In this document: in pieces, positions 16,253 through 24,911 of the stretch
Layout of the letters: the number at the start of each line of letters is the position of its first letter
How positions within the stretch are numbered: position 1 is the stretch's first letter
Assembly (NCBI RefSeq): GCF_023734115.1
Contig: NZ_AP025737.1
Coordinates: forward strand, 1,364,001 to 1,428,000
Source: Herbiconiux sp. L3-i23
GTDB taxonomy: Bacteria; Actinomycetota; Actinomycetes; Actinomycetales; Microbacteriaceae
Direction: 5' to 3'
DNA length: 64,000 nt
Notes under the pieces: model-generated
What the model was told of the DNA's origin: nothing
Seen by the model: only the letters and a program-made list of their open reading frames with translations
Databases searched by the model: none
Program-made: the position numbers and the translations under genes

Positions 16253-18039
16253 GCCGCCGCCTCCGTGCCGAGATACGCTGCGACGACCCGCGGGTCGCGC
16301 AGTACCTCGGCCACCGGCCCGGAGCTGATCACGCGGCCCTCGTCGAGCACCGTGGCACGACGGGCGGCCACTCGGATGAAGCCCATGTCGTGTTCGATCA
16401 GCAGCACCGACGTGCCGAAAGTGTCGGGAATGCGTCGCACGAGTTCAGCGAAGGCATGATGCTCCTCCTCGCCCAGGCCGGCCGCGGGCTCGTCGAGCAA
16501 CAGCACGCCGGGCCGCGAGGCGAGAGCCGCCGCGACCTCGAGGATGCGGCGCGATCCGATGTCCATGAGCCGGATCGGGACATCGCCGTCCGGCAGGCCG
16601 AAGAACGTATGCACGACGTCGACGGGCATACCCTCTGCGGCTAAGCACAGATACTCGGCCACCGTGAGCGCCTCGACCGCGCGCGATTGCTGGAAGGTGC
16701 GCCGGATCCCAAGCTTCGCCCTCCGGCGGGCGGAGAGAGCGTCGACGGATGTGCCGTCGAACATCACGCTGCCCTGGTGGCGAGCAAGGAAGCCCGTGAC
16801 CGCGTCGACGAGGGTCGACTTCCCCGCACCGTTCGGCCCGATGAGCGCCTGCACCTCTCCCACCGCGAGATCGAGATCGACCCCGTCCAGGGCGCGATTG
16901 CCGCCGAAGTCGACCGTCAGTCCGCGGACGCTCAGGCGCGGCCGGCGCTCAGCCGCACCCGCGCCGGCCTCAGCGCCGGCGAGATCGGGACCCGCGCCCG
17001 ACCTCGCCGTCTCTGCGATCTCGCACGTGACCCTGACATCGCGGAAGGAACGCTCCTCACGCCACCTCGTGAACTGTTCCATGAGCCCGCCATTGCCGCG
17101 ACGTAGGGTGTCGAACGCGCCGATGGCGAGCAGCGCGTTGCCGAGATCGAGCGGAAGGTCCAAGCGCCTGAGCACCTCGGGGATGAGCACACCGAACGCG
17201 CCCGCCAGCACAGCGCCGCTGAACAGTGCGGCACCGCACAGCACCGCCGTCGCCAGGGAGACGAGTGACGCGAGGGGACTGAACACGCTCGTCGTGAGCA
17301 GACCGTATTGCCCGGCGAGCAGGCCACCCGCGAGCCCAGCGATCAGCGCCGACGTCCCGAACGCCGTGGCCTTCGACGCAAGGACCGGGACGCCGAGCGA
17401 TGCTGCTGCTCGTTCGCCGCCCCGCACGGCCTGCCAGCTGACACCGTGCCGCGACCGGGCGAGGGCAGCGACCCCGAGCTGCGTCACGATGAGCACAGCC
17501 ACGGCGAAGACGGTGAACCAGCGCGCATCATCGAATGGAGCAGTGGGCAGCACCGGAACCCCCTGCCCAACGCCGGGGAAGCTGGTCTGCCGGAGTACGA
17601 GGTCGAGCGCGGTGGCGAAGCCGAGCGTCACGACCGCGAGCTCTACCCCTCGGATCCGGGCCGTCACGACGCCGATCACCGTCCCGATGGGGAAAGTGGC
17701 GAGCCCCCCGAGCAGCACGAGAACGGGGAAGGGAGCGGAGGGCCACTGCAGCGCGAGCCAGGAGACGACCCAGCCTCCAATGGCGGCGAACGACAGCTGG
17801 CAGAGCGTGATGATGCCGACCTGGCCGGTGAGAAGGCCGATGCTGCGCGCCACCAGCGCGCCGACCCCGACCGTCGACAGCAGGTACACCCAGTAGAAGG
17901 GGAGGAACGCGGACAGCAGAGCGACGACTGCGAGGAAGACTGCGCCGGCGAACATCGACCGGGCACGTCGGGCCCGCCGCCGCGCGGCGGCATCCGGCGG
18001 CCTCGGCGTCACCTCGCGCCGTCCCTCATCGGGCCTCAC
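16249..18039 (-). CDS. Fused ABC permease-ATPase (LivM-LivG)
   Basis: A 596-aa two-domain protein. Residues about 30-320 are a LivM-type permease with 8-10 hydrophobic segments and the family block ARSRHGVSWQAVRGGERAA. Residues about 350-596 are a LivG-type ATPase with Walker A LIGPNGAGKSTLVDAVTGF, RRTFQQSRAVEALTV, Walker B VLLLDEPAAGLGEEEHH and LLIEHDMGFI. Fused LivM-LivG proteins are known in actinobacteria. A recognisable signature (LSGGQ) is weak: EYLCLAAEG... IGSRRILEVAAALASRP. The GTG at 18039 follows GGGAGGTG and overlaps the livH end by 14 nt. Confidence 0.9.
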   Translation of the reverse strand: MRPDEGRREVTPRPPDAAARRRARRARSMFAGAVFLAVVALLSAFLPFYWVYLLSTVGVGALVARSIGLLTGQVGIITLCQLSFAAIGGWVVSWLALQWPSAPFPVLVLLGGLATFPIGTVIGVVTARIRGVELAVVTLGFATALDLVLRQTSFPGVGQGVPVLPTAPFDDARWFTVFAVAVLIVTQLGVAALARSRHGVSWQAVRGGERAAASLGVPVLASKATAFGTSALIAGLAGGLLAGQYGLLTTSVFSPLASLVSLATAVLCGAALFSGAVLAGAFGVLIPEVLRRLDLPLDLGNALLAIGAFDTLRRGNGGLMEQFTRWREERSFRDVRVTCEIAETARSGAGPDLAGAEAGAGAAERRPRLSVRGLTVDFGGNRALDGVDLDLAVGEVQALIGPNGAGKSTLVDAVTGFLARHQGSVMFDGTSVDALSARRRAKLGIRRTFQQSRAVEALTVAEYLCLAAEGMPVDVVHTFFGLPDGDVPIRLMDIGSRRILEVAAALASRPGVLLLDEPAAGLGEEEHHAFAELVRRIPDTFGTSVLLIEHDMGFIRVAARRATVLDEGRVISSGPVAEVLRDPRVVAAYLGTEAAA

Positions 18040-18889
18040 CCCACACCTCCCGCCTGCGTTGCCAGATGAGCGCGACGATGATGATGACGAACGGAAGCGC
18101 GCCTCGATAATCGGCGACGAGCGGCAGGTGCACGCCGACTCCCTCGAGGGCGCCGATGGCGAGACCACCCGCAGCCGCGACCCAGACATTCGTGAAGGCC
18201 CCGAGGAGCCCCGCCGCGAGAGCAGGGACCACGAGGAACGCCATCGTCTCGAACGTCGGATTCCGGGTGGGCGCGACGAGGAGCATGGCCAGGGTCGACA
18301 CCGCCCCGGTCGCCGCCCACGCGCCGATCGCGAGCCGATGCGAGTTCACGCCGAGCAGTTGAGCAGTCGTCGGCCGCTCGGACATCGCCTGCAGGCGGAG
18401 GCCGATCTGCGTCCGTGAGAGCAGCAGCGACAGGCCTCCCGCGAGGAGGAAGGTGAGCGCCAGCGCGACGACGGTCGTCAGGGAGACCCGAACACCGCCG
18501 AGGTCGAACGACACCGCGGGAACCAGGCTCGGCATGACCCGCGGAGAGTCGCCGAACAGGCGGAACCCGAGCGTGAGCACGAGGATCAGCAGCACCACTG
18601 CGACCGTGGCCCGGACGGTTTCCGTCGGTTCCGCGAACCAGCGCGCGAACAGCCCCCCGGCGAGCGCCGACGCCGACGCCGCGGCCGCGACGCCGAGGAT
18701 CGCCGCGACGGGCAGCGGAACGCCCAGCCCGAGAAGGGTGTAGCAGCTGTAGGCCCCGAGGCCTCCGAGCGCCGCCTGGCCGACGTTCAACACCCCTCCG
18801 AGCCGGTACAGCACGACGATGCATACGGCGAGAATCGCGTAGGCGGCCCCATTGACCAGTCCGGCGACGAGGCTTTCAAGCATGATCAC
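18026..18889 (-). CDS. livH: Branched-chain-type ABC permease LivH
   Basis: A 287-aa membrane protein beginning MIMLESLVAGLVNGAAYAIL, with about 8 hydrophobic segments. It contains the permease block SRTQIGLRLQAMSERPTTAQLLGVN, which matches the LivH EAA-like cytoplasmic loop. It pairs with the permease half of the fused gene to form the membrane channel. The start is 51 nt from the stop of the binding-protein gene in the same operon. Confidence 0.9.
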   Translation of the reverse strand: MIMLESLVAGLVNGAAYAILAVCIVVLYRLGGVLNVGQAALGGLGAYSCYTLLGLGVPLPVAAILGVAAAASASALAGGLFARWFAEPTETVRATVAVVLLILVLTLGFRLFGDSPRVMPSLVPAVSFDLGGVRVSLTTVVALALTFLLAGGLSLLLSRTQIGLRLQAMSERPTTAQLLGVNSHRLAIGAWAATGAVSTLAMLLVAPTRNPTFETMAFLVVPALAAGLLGAFTNVWVAAAGGLAIGALEGVGVHLPLVADYRGALPFVIIIVALIWQRRREVWGEAR

Positions 18890-18940
18890 GTGCCTTGTCG
18901 TGGTGCATCGTGTTCACGAGCGTCCGTCGTGGTGCCGCGG

Positions 18941-20131
18941 TTACTCCGGAACCTCGACCCAGTCGCCGACGGGCTCCCACCCGTTCTCCGTCGCCCGCAC
19001 CATCATGCTCGCCCGGTTCGGATTGTGCGCATCGGAGTCGTCGAACACGTACGGCATACCCATGAGCGGGTTCTCGATCTCGCCGGCGCCGCGCAGGGCC
19101 TCTGCCACCGATTCTGCGGTGATCTCTCCGTCGATGCTCCTCAGCACCTCGACGAGGATCTGCGCCGCCACGTAGCCGCCCTCGGACAGCGAGGTGATCG
19201 GCACATCAGCCGCTTCCAGGGTCTCGCGCCACTCGGCGACTTCGGGAGCGTCGGCGGAGGCGGGGAGGAACTCGGAGTTGGCGTACACGCCATCGGTCGT
19301 TCCCTGCGCCTGCAACGCCTCGATGGCGGAGTCGGTGTAGACGTTGGACAGCATCAGCCAATCGGCCTGATCGAGGACGCCCTGCTGCTGGACGGTGTTC
19401 ATGAACGACACACCCTCGGGCTCGGTGGGGTTCACAGCGACAGCATCGCAGCCCGCATCCTTCACGGCGAGAATCGCCGGGGTCGGGTCGTCGCCGAGAT
19501 TGACCGACGTGTCGACGTGCGCGAACGTCATGCCCGCCTTGTCTTGCCACGCGTCGAGCAATGCCAGGTACGGCTCGGTGAGCCCCTCGCTCTTGAGGAT
19601 CACCGGGCAGATCCGCTCCGCCTCGAGCTCATCCTTGGCGAACCAGAGGAGGCTCTCGTAGCCGTTGAAGGTGCCGGCGTTGACGGGCGCGATGTTCCTC
19701 GAACCGAAGCAGGACGGCTCGACGCCCGTGCCCATGATGTTCACGACGTCGCGCTGCTCGTAGAAGGCCGCGTTGGCGCTGCACTCGACGAGGCTGGCCC
19801 CGCCGACCATCGCGACGACGCCCTCTTCGTCGACGAGTCGACGGGCCGACTGGCTGGCCTTGGCAGGATCGGCCCCGTCGTCCTCGGAGAAGTACTCGAT
19901 CATGCGCCCGTTGATTCCGCCCTCGTCGTTCACCTGGTCGAACACCGCCTGCGCGGCTCCGGGTACCTCGGGGAAGGGCGCGGGACCGGTGAGCGAGCTG
20001 ATGGCTCCGATCTTGATGGGCTGATCGGAACTGCCTGGCTCTCCCGAATCCGACGAGCAGCCGGTCGCCGCGAGGCCGACGACGAGGGACAGCGACAGCA
20101 GCAGGACACTCCGGTTGGCGCGCGACGACAT
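18941..20131 (-). CDS. ABC transporter substrate-binding lipoprotein (Leu/Ile/Val-binding family)
   Basis: A 396-aa extracytoplasmic binding protein. The signal peptide SVLLLSLSLVVGLAATGCSSDSG has a clear lipobox (LAATGC). The mature part starts IKIGAISSLTGP and continues with the periplasmic-binding-protein type 1 pattern, including INGRMIEYFSEDDGADPAKASQSARRL and SEGGYVAAQILVEVL. The ATG at 20131 follows GAGGAAG. The open frame extends upstream to 20320, but that part is Arg-rich and antisense-like. It lies 61 nt downstream of mftF1 on the same strand, so the importer is likely co-transcribed with mycofactocin genes. The ligand is unknown. Confidence 0.9.
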   Translation of the reverse strand: MSSRANRSVLLLSLSLVVGLAATGCSSDSGEPGSSDQPIKIGAISSLTGPAPFPEVPGAAQAVFDQVNDEGGINGRMIEYFSEDDGADPAKASQSARRLVDEEGVVAMVGGASLVECSANAAFYEQRDVVNIMGTGVEPSCFGSRNIAPVNAGTFNGYESLLWFAKDELEAERICPVILKSEGLTEPYLALLDAWQDKAGMTFAHVDTSVNLGDDPTPAILAVKDAGCDAVAVNPTEPEGVSFMNTVQQQGVLDQADWLMLSNVYTDSAIEALQAQGTTDGVYANSEFLPASADAPEVAEWRETLEAADVPITSLSEGGYVAAQILVEVLRSIDGEITAESVAEALRGAGEIENPLMGMPYVFDDSDAHNPNRASMMVRATENGWEPVGDWVEVPE

Positions 20132-20192
20132 GAACAGACTTCCTCTTCGTGAGTGGATCCCGCGCGGAAGTCGCGCGGGTCTTGCTTGAGAC

Positions 20193-21752
20193 CTACTGGG
20201 GGTCCGCGACTTGCGGTCCGGCTTGCATCGACACGCCGCCCGACGTCGTCCTCCGCGGCCAGGAGGGGAAACGCACGCGGGGGAGTACGACCGCGGGCAC
20301 GCCCCTGCGGATCGCCCCACGGATCACCCCGGTCCCGTACGAGGCGTCGTCGAGCAGCCGCAACGCAAGGCTCTTCACGGGGCCGAGCCGTGTGGGACGC
20401 AGCAGGTGATCGCGCACCGGCTCCCACGCCATCGCCGCGGCGACGCCACGGGCCAGGCGGGAGAACGGGGTCAGCGCGAGAACGCCCCAGCCAACGGGCC
20501 ACCAGTCGCGGCGCAACAGGTGCCCCGTCCAGAACGCGTCGGAGAACAGCGATCTGCCGGTCATCTCGATCGCGACCGACAGCGGCATGTCGGGCCCGAG
20601 CATCCGTCGCTGACGCACAAGCTCATAACCGGCGATGGGGAGCGCCAGCAGGCGGACCCACCCCCTCTTGTTCGAGAGTGTCGCGATGACCGCGAGTCCT
20701 GCGAGCGACGGACTGGCGGGGGTCAGCCTGCCGGGATGCCGTATCTCGAGGTCTGCGGCAGAGCCGCCGTACCCGGCGCGACGGGACGTGAAGTCGGCGA
20801 TCCTCGTGCGCACCTCGTGATGGTTGACGACGTCGGTGACGTAGCGCACGGTCCACCCCGCCTCGTGCATGCGCCAGAACAGGTCGACGTCCTCTCCCAA
20901 GCGGATCGTGGGATCGAACGGGGGTTCCGTGACGGCGCTTCGCCTGACGATGGCGGAGGCGGTGGGCAGCCAGCCGGCGGGGACGCCGAAGACGACCCGG
21001 CTCGGGTCGGCGCCCATGTCGAGCTCGGAGCGCGCCTCTTCGTACAGCTCGATGTCGGACGTGCCCTTCACGTCGGGAAGTACTCGGGGGCCGACCGCCC
21101 CGACGAGAGGGTCTTCGAAGATCGGGCGAAGCCGGGATACCCACTTCGGCGACGCGATCGCATCGGCATCGATGAACGCGACGATCGGCGCGGTGGACGC
21201 CTTGAACCCGTCGGTGCGCGCCGCTCCCGGCCCGCCGTTCTCCGTTCGCACGATGAGCCGGGCGCCGTGCTTCTCCGCGAGCTGCCGGATGCGGGCCGCG
21301 TGCGGGGCCGGTGAGGCGTCGTCGACGACGATCACGGGCACCCCTTCGGCATCGAGCGACGCGAGGCACCGCTCGAGCGGGCCGGGGTCGCCGTAGACGG
21401 GGACGACGATCTCGACATCCGACGGCTTCTCCGCCTGCGCTTCCGACGACGGCAGCGGGTCGGCGATACCGCGGTCGAGCAGGTAGACCGCAGCGTCTTG
21501 CTCCTCTGGAGTGGACGCGGTGATGCCGGTGCGGTTCGCCGCGTAGAGCTTCCGCGCGAAGGGGAGCACCGACTCAGGTAGTCGAGTGACCGCCCACGGA
21601 GATCCGCCGATCGTGACCTCACCCGCGCGCAGAGCCACGCCTGAGGTCCACGCGAGCGGCACCCGCGTCGTGAACTCGGACGTGACTCGCGTGCGGACGG
21701 GAGGCTCGGGGAACGGCATGCTCCAGCGCGCGCCGACTTCAGGGGTGGCCAT
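20193..21752 (-). CDS. mftF: Mycofactocin-system glycosyltransferase MftF (copy 1)
   Basis: A 519-aa family 2 glycosyltransferase of the MftF type. The N-terminal 110 residues form the MftF-specific region (VALRAGEVTIGGSPWAVTRLP, DRGIADPLP). The GT-A core starts VEIVVPVYGDPGPL (about 113), with the metal-binding DAD at 195-197, then LGEDVDLFWRM and hydrophobic C-terminal segments. MftF adds beta-1,4-linked glucose units to the cofactor precursor at the membrane. AGGAAAG precedes the ATG. It is one of two paralogues flanking mftD. The last ~25 residues differ from copy 2 (SMQAGPQVADPQ). Confidence 0.9.
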   Translation of the reverse strand: MATPEVGARWSMPFPEPPVRTRVTSEFTTRVPLAWTSGVALRAGEVTIGGSPWAVTRLPESVLPFARKLYAANRTGITASTPEEQDAAVYLLDRGIADPLPSSEAQAEKPSDVEIVVPVYGDPGPLERCLASLDAEGVPVIVVDDASPAPHAARIRQLAEKHGARLIVRTENGGPGAARTDGFKASTAPIVAFIDADAIASPKWVSRLRPIFEDPLVGAVGPRVLPDVKGTSDIELYEEARSELDMGADPSRVVFGVPAGWLPTASAIVRRSAVTEPPFDPTIRLGEDVDLFWRMHEAGWTVRYVTDVVNHHEVRTRIADFTSRRAGYGGSAADLEIRHPGRLTPASPSLAGLAVIATLSNKRGWVRLLALPIAGYELVRQRRMLGPDMPLSVAIEMTGRSLFSDAFWTGHLLRRDWWPVGWGVLALTPFSRLARGVAAAMAWEPVRDHLLRPTRLGPVKSLALRLLDDASYGTGVIRGAIRRGVPAVVLPRVRFPSWPRRTTSGGVSMQAGPQVADPQ

Positions 21753-21815
21753 CCGCTACTTTCCTCACTGCTTCAGGGCCACCGACAGGGTCGATGTTCC
21801 CCTTCTTCTTCCGGG

Positions 21816-23093
21816 TTACTGGATGGTCTTCTCGATGGGGCGGTCGGCCACCGGCTTCTTCGTCTTCCTCTGCTGCGGCGCGGCTGCCGGAGCGGCATCG
21901 CCGTCGGCGCCGAACGCGCGCTCGAAGCCCGCGGGAACGTAGAGGTCGTCCCGGCTGAGCTCCGAGATAGACGAGTGCCCGAGGCCGAGCACGGCCGAAT
22001 CGAGTCCCATGCGCAGCAGGTCGAGGACGTTCTCGACGCCCTTCTGACCGTTCGCGCCGAGACCCCAGAGGTAGGCGCGGCCGATCATCACGGCGTGAGC
22101 GCCGAGTGCTAGCGCCTTGGCGACGTCACCGCCGCGGCGGATGCCGCCGTCGAGGAGCACCTCGATCTGGTCGCCCACGGCGTCGGCGATGCCGGGGAGA
22201 CAACGGATCGGCGCCGGGGTGGTGTCGAGGTTGTTGCCGCCGTGGTTCGACACGGAGATCGCGTCGGCGCCGATGTCGACCGCGTGCTTGGCATCGTCGA
22301 TGCGGGAGATGCCCTTGACCATGAACGGGCCGCCCCACTGTTCACGCAACCACTCGAGGTCTTCCCAGGTGGGGGGCGGTGTCCGCGACCACTCGCCATA
22401 GGCCTGGAAGAACGTGGGCGCCGGGCCGGTCGGGGGCTTCAAGTTCGGCGCAGTGAGGTCGGGCAGGCCCGCCCTCAGCCAGGTCAGCGTCCACTTGGGC
22501 CGCACGATGCCCTCAGGCATCATCTTGTAGACGGCCGGGAAGTTCATCTTCTCCGGGATCGAGGGGCTGCCCCAGTCGCGGCCGATCGAGAACGACCAGT
22601 CGGTGGTGGTGATGAGCGCCTTGGCGCCCGCCGCCCTCGCGCGTTCCATGCGCTGCAGGATGTCGTCTTTCGACCCCGTCCAATACATCTGGAAGAACGT
22701 GTTGGGGTTCGCCGCCGTGACTTCCTCGACCGACTTCGAGGCGAAGCTGCTGAGGCCCATGATGGTGCCGCGGCGCGCGGCGGCCTTCGCGACGGCGACC
22801 TCACCCTCGGGGCGGATCGCCTGTACACCGGTGGGGGAGATCATCACCGGCATCGACACCGGAACCCCGAGGATGGTGGTCGACAGGTCGCGTTCGGCCT
22901 TGTGGCCTGCGACCTTCGGCTTGAACTCGAGTTCGGCGAAGGCGCTCACGTTGTCCTGCGGCGTGCGGCCCCTCTCGGATCCCGCCACGAGCGCCGCATA
23001 CACCGACGCCGGAAGGAACTTCTTGGTGCGGCGCTGCGCCTCGAGCACCGTTTCGAACCAGGGATTCTTCACCCACGGCCAGATCTTGCTCAT
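21816..23093 (-). CDS. mftD: Pre-mycofactocin synthase MftD (FMN-dependent deaminase)
   Basis: A 425-aa FMN enzyme of the lactate-oxidase/glycolate-oxidase family, closely resembling mycobacterial MftD along its length: MISPTGVQAIRPEGEVAVAKAA, GLSSFASKSVEEVTA, ALITTTDWSFSIGRDWG, AYGEWSRTPPPTWEDLEWL, the active-site SNHGGNNLD (catalytic His), and LLDGGIRRGGDVAKALALGA, IGRAYLWGLGANGQ. MftD oxidatively deaminates the crosslinked Val-Tyr product to give pre-mycofactocin. AGGAG precedes the ATG. The C-terminal 30 residues are Ala/Lys-rich. Spacing is 91 nt to mftF2 and 63 nt to mftF1, so the three are one transcription unit. Confidence 0.95.
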   Translation of the reverse strand: MSKIWPWVKNPWFETVLEAQRRTKKFLPASVYAALVAGSERGRTPQDNVSAFAELEFKPKVAGHKAERDLSTTILGVPVSMPVMISPTGVQAIRPEGEVAVAKAAARRGTIMGLSSFASKSVEEVTAANPNTFFQMYWTGSKDDILQRMERARAAGAKALITTTDWSFSIGRDWGSPSIPEKMNFPAVYKMMPEGIVRPKWTLTWLRAGLPDLTAPNLKPPTGPAPTFFQAYGEWSRTPPPTWEDLEWLREQWGGPFMVKGISRIDDAKHAVDIGADAISVSNHGGNNLDTTPAPIRCLPGIADAVGDQIEVLLDGGIRRGGDVAKALALGAHAVMIGRAYLWGLGANGQKGVENVLDLLRMGLDSAVLGLGHSSISELSRDDLYVPAGFERAFGADGDAAPAAAPQQRKTKKPVADRPIEKTIQ

Positions 23094-23184
23094 TCGATCT
23101 CCTCGCTCTCGCTCTCGCTCTCGCGCCCGATTGCGTCACGCGGCGTGGTCCACCGATCTGCGACGTCATTGGCACCCGGTGCCA

Positions 23185-24696
23185 TTATGCCTTCGTCCAG
23201 CGTGGAACGTGCACGCGGGGTCCGATCACGGTGAACTCGCGCCGACGGGCGGCGCCGACGATGACGCCAGTGCCGTAGGAGGCGTCGTCCATCATCCGCA
23301 GGGCGAGGCCGCGCGCCGGGTCGACACGTGACGTGCTCAGGATGTGATCGCGGATCGGCGGCCACATCATGCACGCCGCAACGACGCGCGCGACGCGGGA
23401 GAACGGCGTGACGGCGAGCACTGCCCAGCCGATGGGCCACCATTCGCGTCGCAGCAGATGGCCGAGCCAGTACGCGTCGTTGTAGAGCGAGCGGCCGGTC
23501 ATCTCCACCGCGACGGACGCCGGCACCTCAGAACCCAGTACCCGACGCTGGCGCAGGAACTCGAGCGCGGCGATCGGCAGGACGAGAGCCCGCACCCACC
23601 GGTGGCGACTCGTCAGCACTGCGATCATCGACAGCCCGATGACTGAGAGCCAGGCGGGAATCAGGCGGTTCGGATGCCGCGCGTCGAGGGAGGCTGCACC
23701 GGTGCCATAGCTCACGCGACGACCGACGAAGTCGCGGAGCGAGGTGCGCACCCGGTGGTGGCTCACCACGTCGGGGGCGTAGCGCACGGTCCACCCCGCG
23801 TCACTCATGCGCCAGAACAGGTCGACGTCTTCCCCCACCCGCAACTCGGGGTCGAACGGCGGATCGGGGAGGGCGCTGCGGCGGACGATCACGGAGGCTG
23901 TCGGCAGGAAATTGACTGGCACCCCGTAGACCACCCGGCTCGGCTCCTCGCCCATGTCGACGCTCGAGTGCCTTTGCTCGTACCCTTCGATCGCCGAAGC
24001 TCCCGTAATCAGCGGACCCACACGCGGTGCCACCGCACCGACCAGAGGGTCATCGAACAGCGGCCTCAGTTGCGACACCCATGCCGGCGCGGCGACTACA
24101 TCGGCGTCGACGAACGCGACGAAGGGCCGCTCGGTCGCGGCGACCCCGGTCGCGCGAGCGGCACCAGGGCCGCCGTTCGTCTCGCGAACGACCAATCTCG
24201 CTCCGTACCGGAGAGTCAGGCGCCGGATCCGAGCAGCCTCTGCCGGCTCAGACGCGTCGTCGACGACCGTGACCGGCAGCCCCTCCTGCGCCAGCGCGGC
24301 GAGGCAGTCCGCGAGCACGCCCGCGTCGCCCCGCACCGGAACCACGACGTCGACGTCCGTCGGCCGCGTCGCCTCCCCGGCTGGCATCGGAAGTGGATCC
24401 GCGATGCCCCGATCGAGGAGCTCGAGCGCAGCTCGCTGCTCGACGGGATTCGAGGCGATGAGCCCCGCGCGTCCCGCAGCGAACAGTCGCCTCGCGAATG
24501 GCAGCGTGTCCGGCGGCAGTACCGTGACCTCCGACGGCGACCCGCCGACGATGACCCTGCCCGCCCGCAAGCGGACCCCGGTCGTCCACGCGATCCGAGC
24601 CGCGCCCGCATAGGCGATGCGCTCGACCTTCTCGACCGTCGGCGCCGGGGCCCGGCGCGAGCGTCGCCACGACGCGGTGCGCGTCCTATCGGTCAC
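23185..24696 (-). CDS. mftF: Mycofactocin-system glycosyltransferase MftF (copy 2)
   Basis: A 503-aa paralogue of copy 1 with the same layout: VRLRAGRVIVGGSPSEVTVLP, RGIADPLPM, GT-A core VDVVVPVRGDAGVL, metal-binding DADV, VGEDVDLFWRM and MMDDASYGTGVIVGAARR. The GTG at 24696 is chosen because AAGGAACAGCCG stands directly before it. The open frame runs on to 24870, but that region is the promoter shared with mftR2 and encodes nothing family-like. It is the first gene of the leftward operon. Two MftF enzymes could act at different steps (priming and extension) or on different chain lengths. Confidence 0.88.
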   Translation of the reverse strand: MTDRTRTASWRRSRRAPAPTVEKVERIAYAGAARIAWTTGVRLRAGRVIVGGSPSEVTVLPPDTLPFARRLFAAGRAGLIASNPVEQRAALELLDRGIADPLPMPAGEATRPTDVDVVVPVRGDAGVLADCLAALAQEGLPVTVVDDASEPAEAARIRRLTLRYGARLVVRETNGGPGAARATGVAATERPFVAFVDADVVAAPAWVSQLRPLFDDPLVGAVAPRVGPLITGASAIEGYEQRHSSVDMGEEPSRVVYGVPVNFLPTASVIVRRSALPDPPFDPELRVGEDVDLFWRMSDAGWTVRYAPDVVSHHRVRTSLRDFVGRRVSYGTGAASLDARHPNRLIPAWLSVIGLSMIAVLTSRHRWVRALVLPIAALEFLRQRRVLGSEVPASVAVEMTGRSLYNDAYWLGHLLRREWWPIGWAVLAVTPFSRVARVVAACMMWPPIRDHILSTSRVDPARGLALRMMDDASYGTGVIVGAARRREFTVIGPRVHVPRWTKA

Positions 24697-24775
24697 CGGC
24701 TGTTCCTTCGTTGGTAATGCCGCCACGGCCTCGAGAGTTGAGTGGTACCCGCCATGATTCCACCTCTGCGTGCCT

Positions 24776-24796
24776 TTTTGGCGCTCGATGCCAAAA
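24776..24796. promoter_or_regulatory. Operator candidate for MftR2 (inverted repeat)
   Basis: TTTTGGC (24776-24782) and GCCAAAA (24790-24796) form a perfect inverted repeat with a 7-nt spacer in the space between mftF2 and mftR2. AT-rich arms in otherwise very GC-rich DNA, the symmetry and the position between divergent genes fit a TetR-family operator that would control both directions. Confidence 0.55.
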
Positions 24797-24911
24797 TCAG
24801 TCGAAGGCTCCGATGCGTTCGCGGGCCGGTACGCGGTACTGTCCATCACCGAGATGAGGAGCTTCTCCATCTCGCCCGCCTTCCGGCTGACTTTCGAGAA
24901 GGGATGCCACT

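Noticed and set aside
24697-24870. N-terminal extension of mftF2
   Set aside because: It would cover the mftR2 promoter and the palindrome, and encodes no family-like sequence. AAGGAAC stands before the GTG at 24696.
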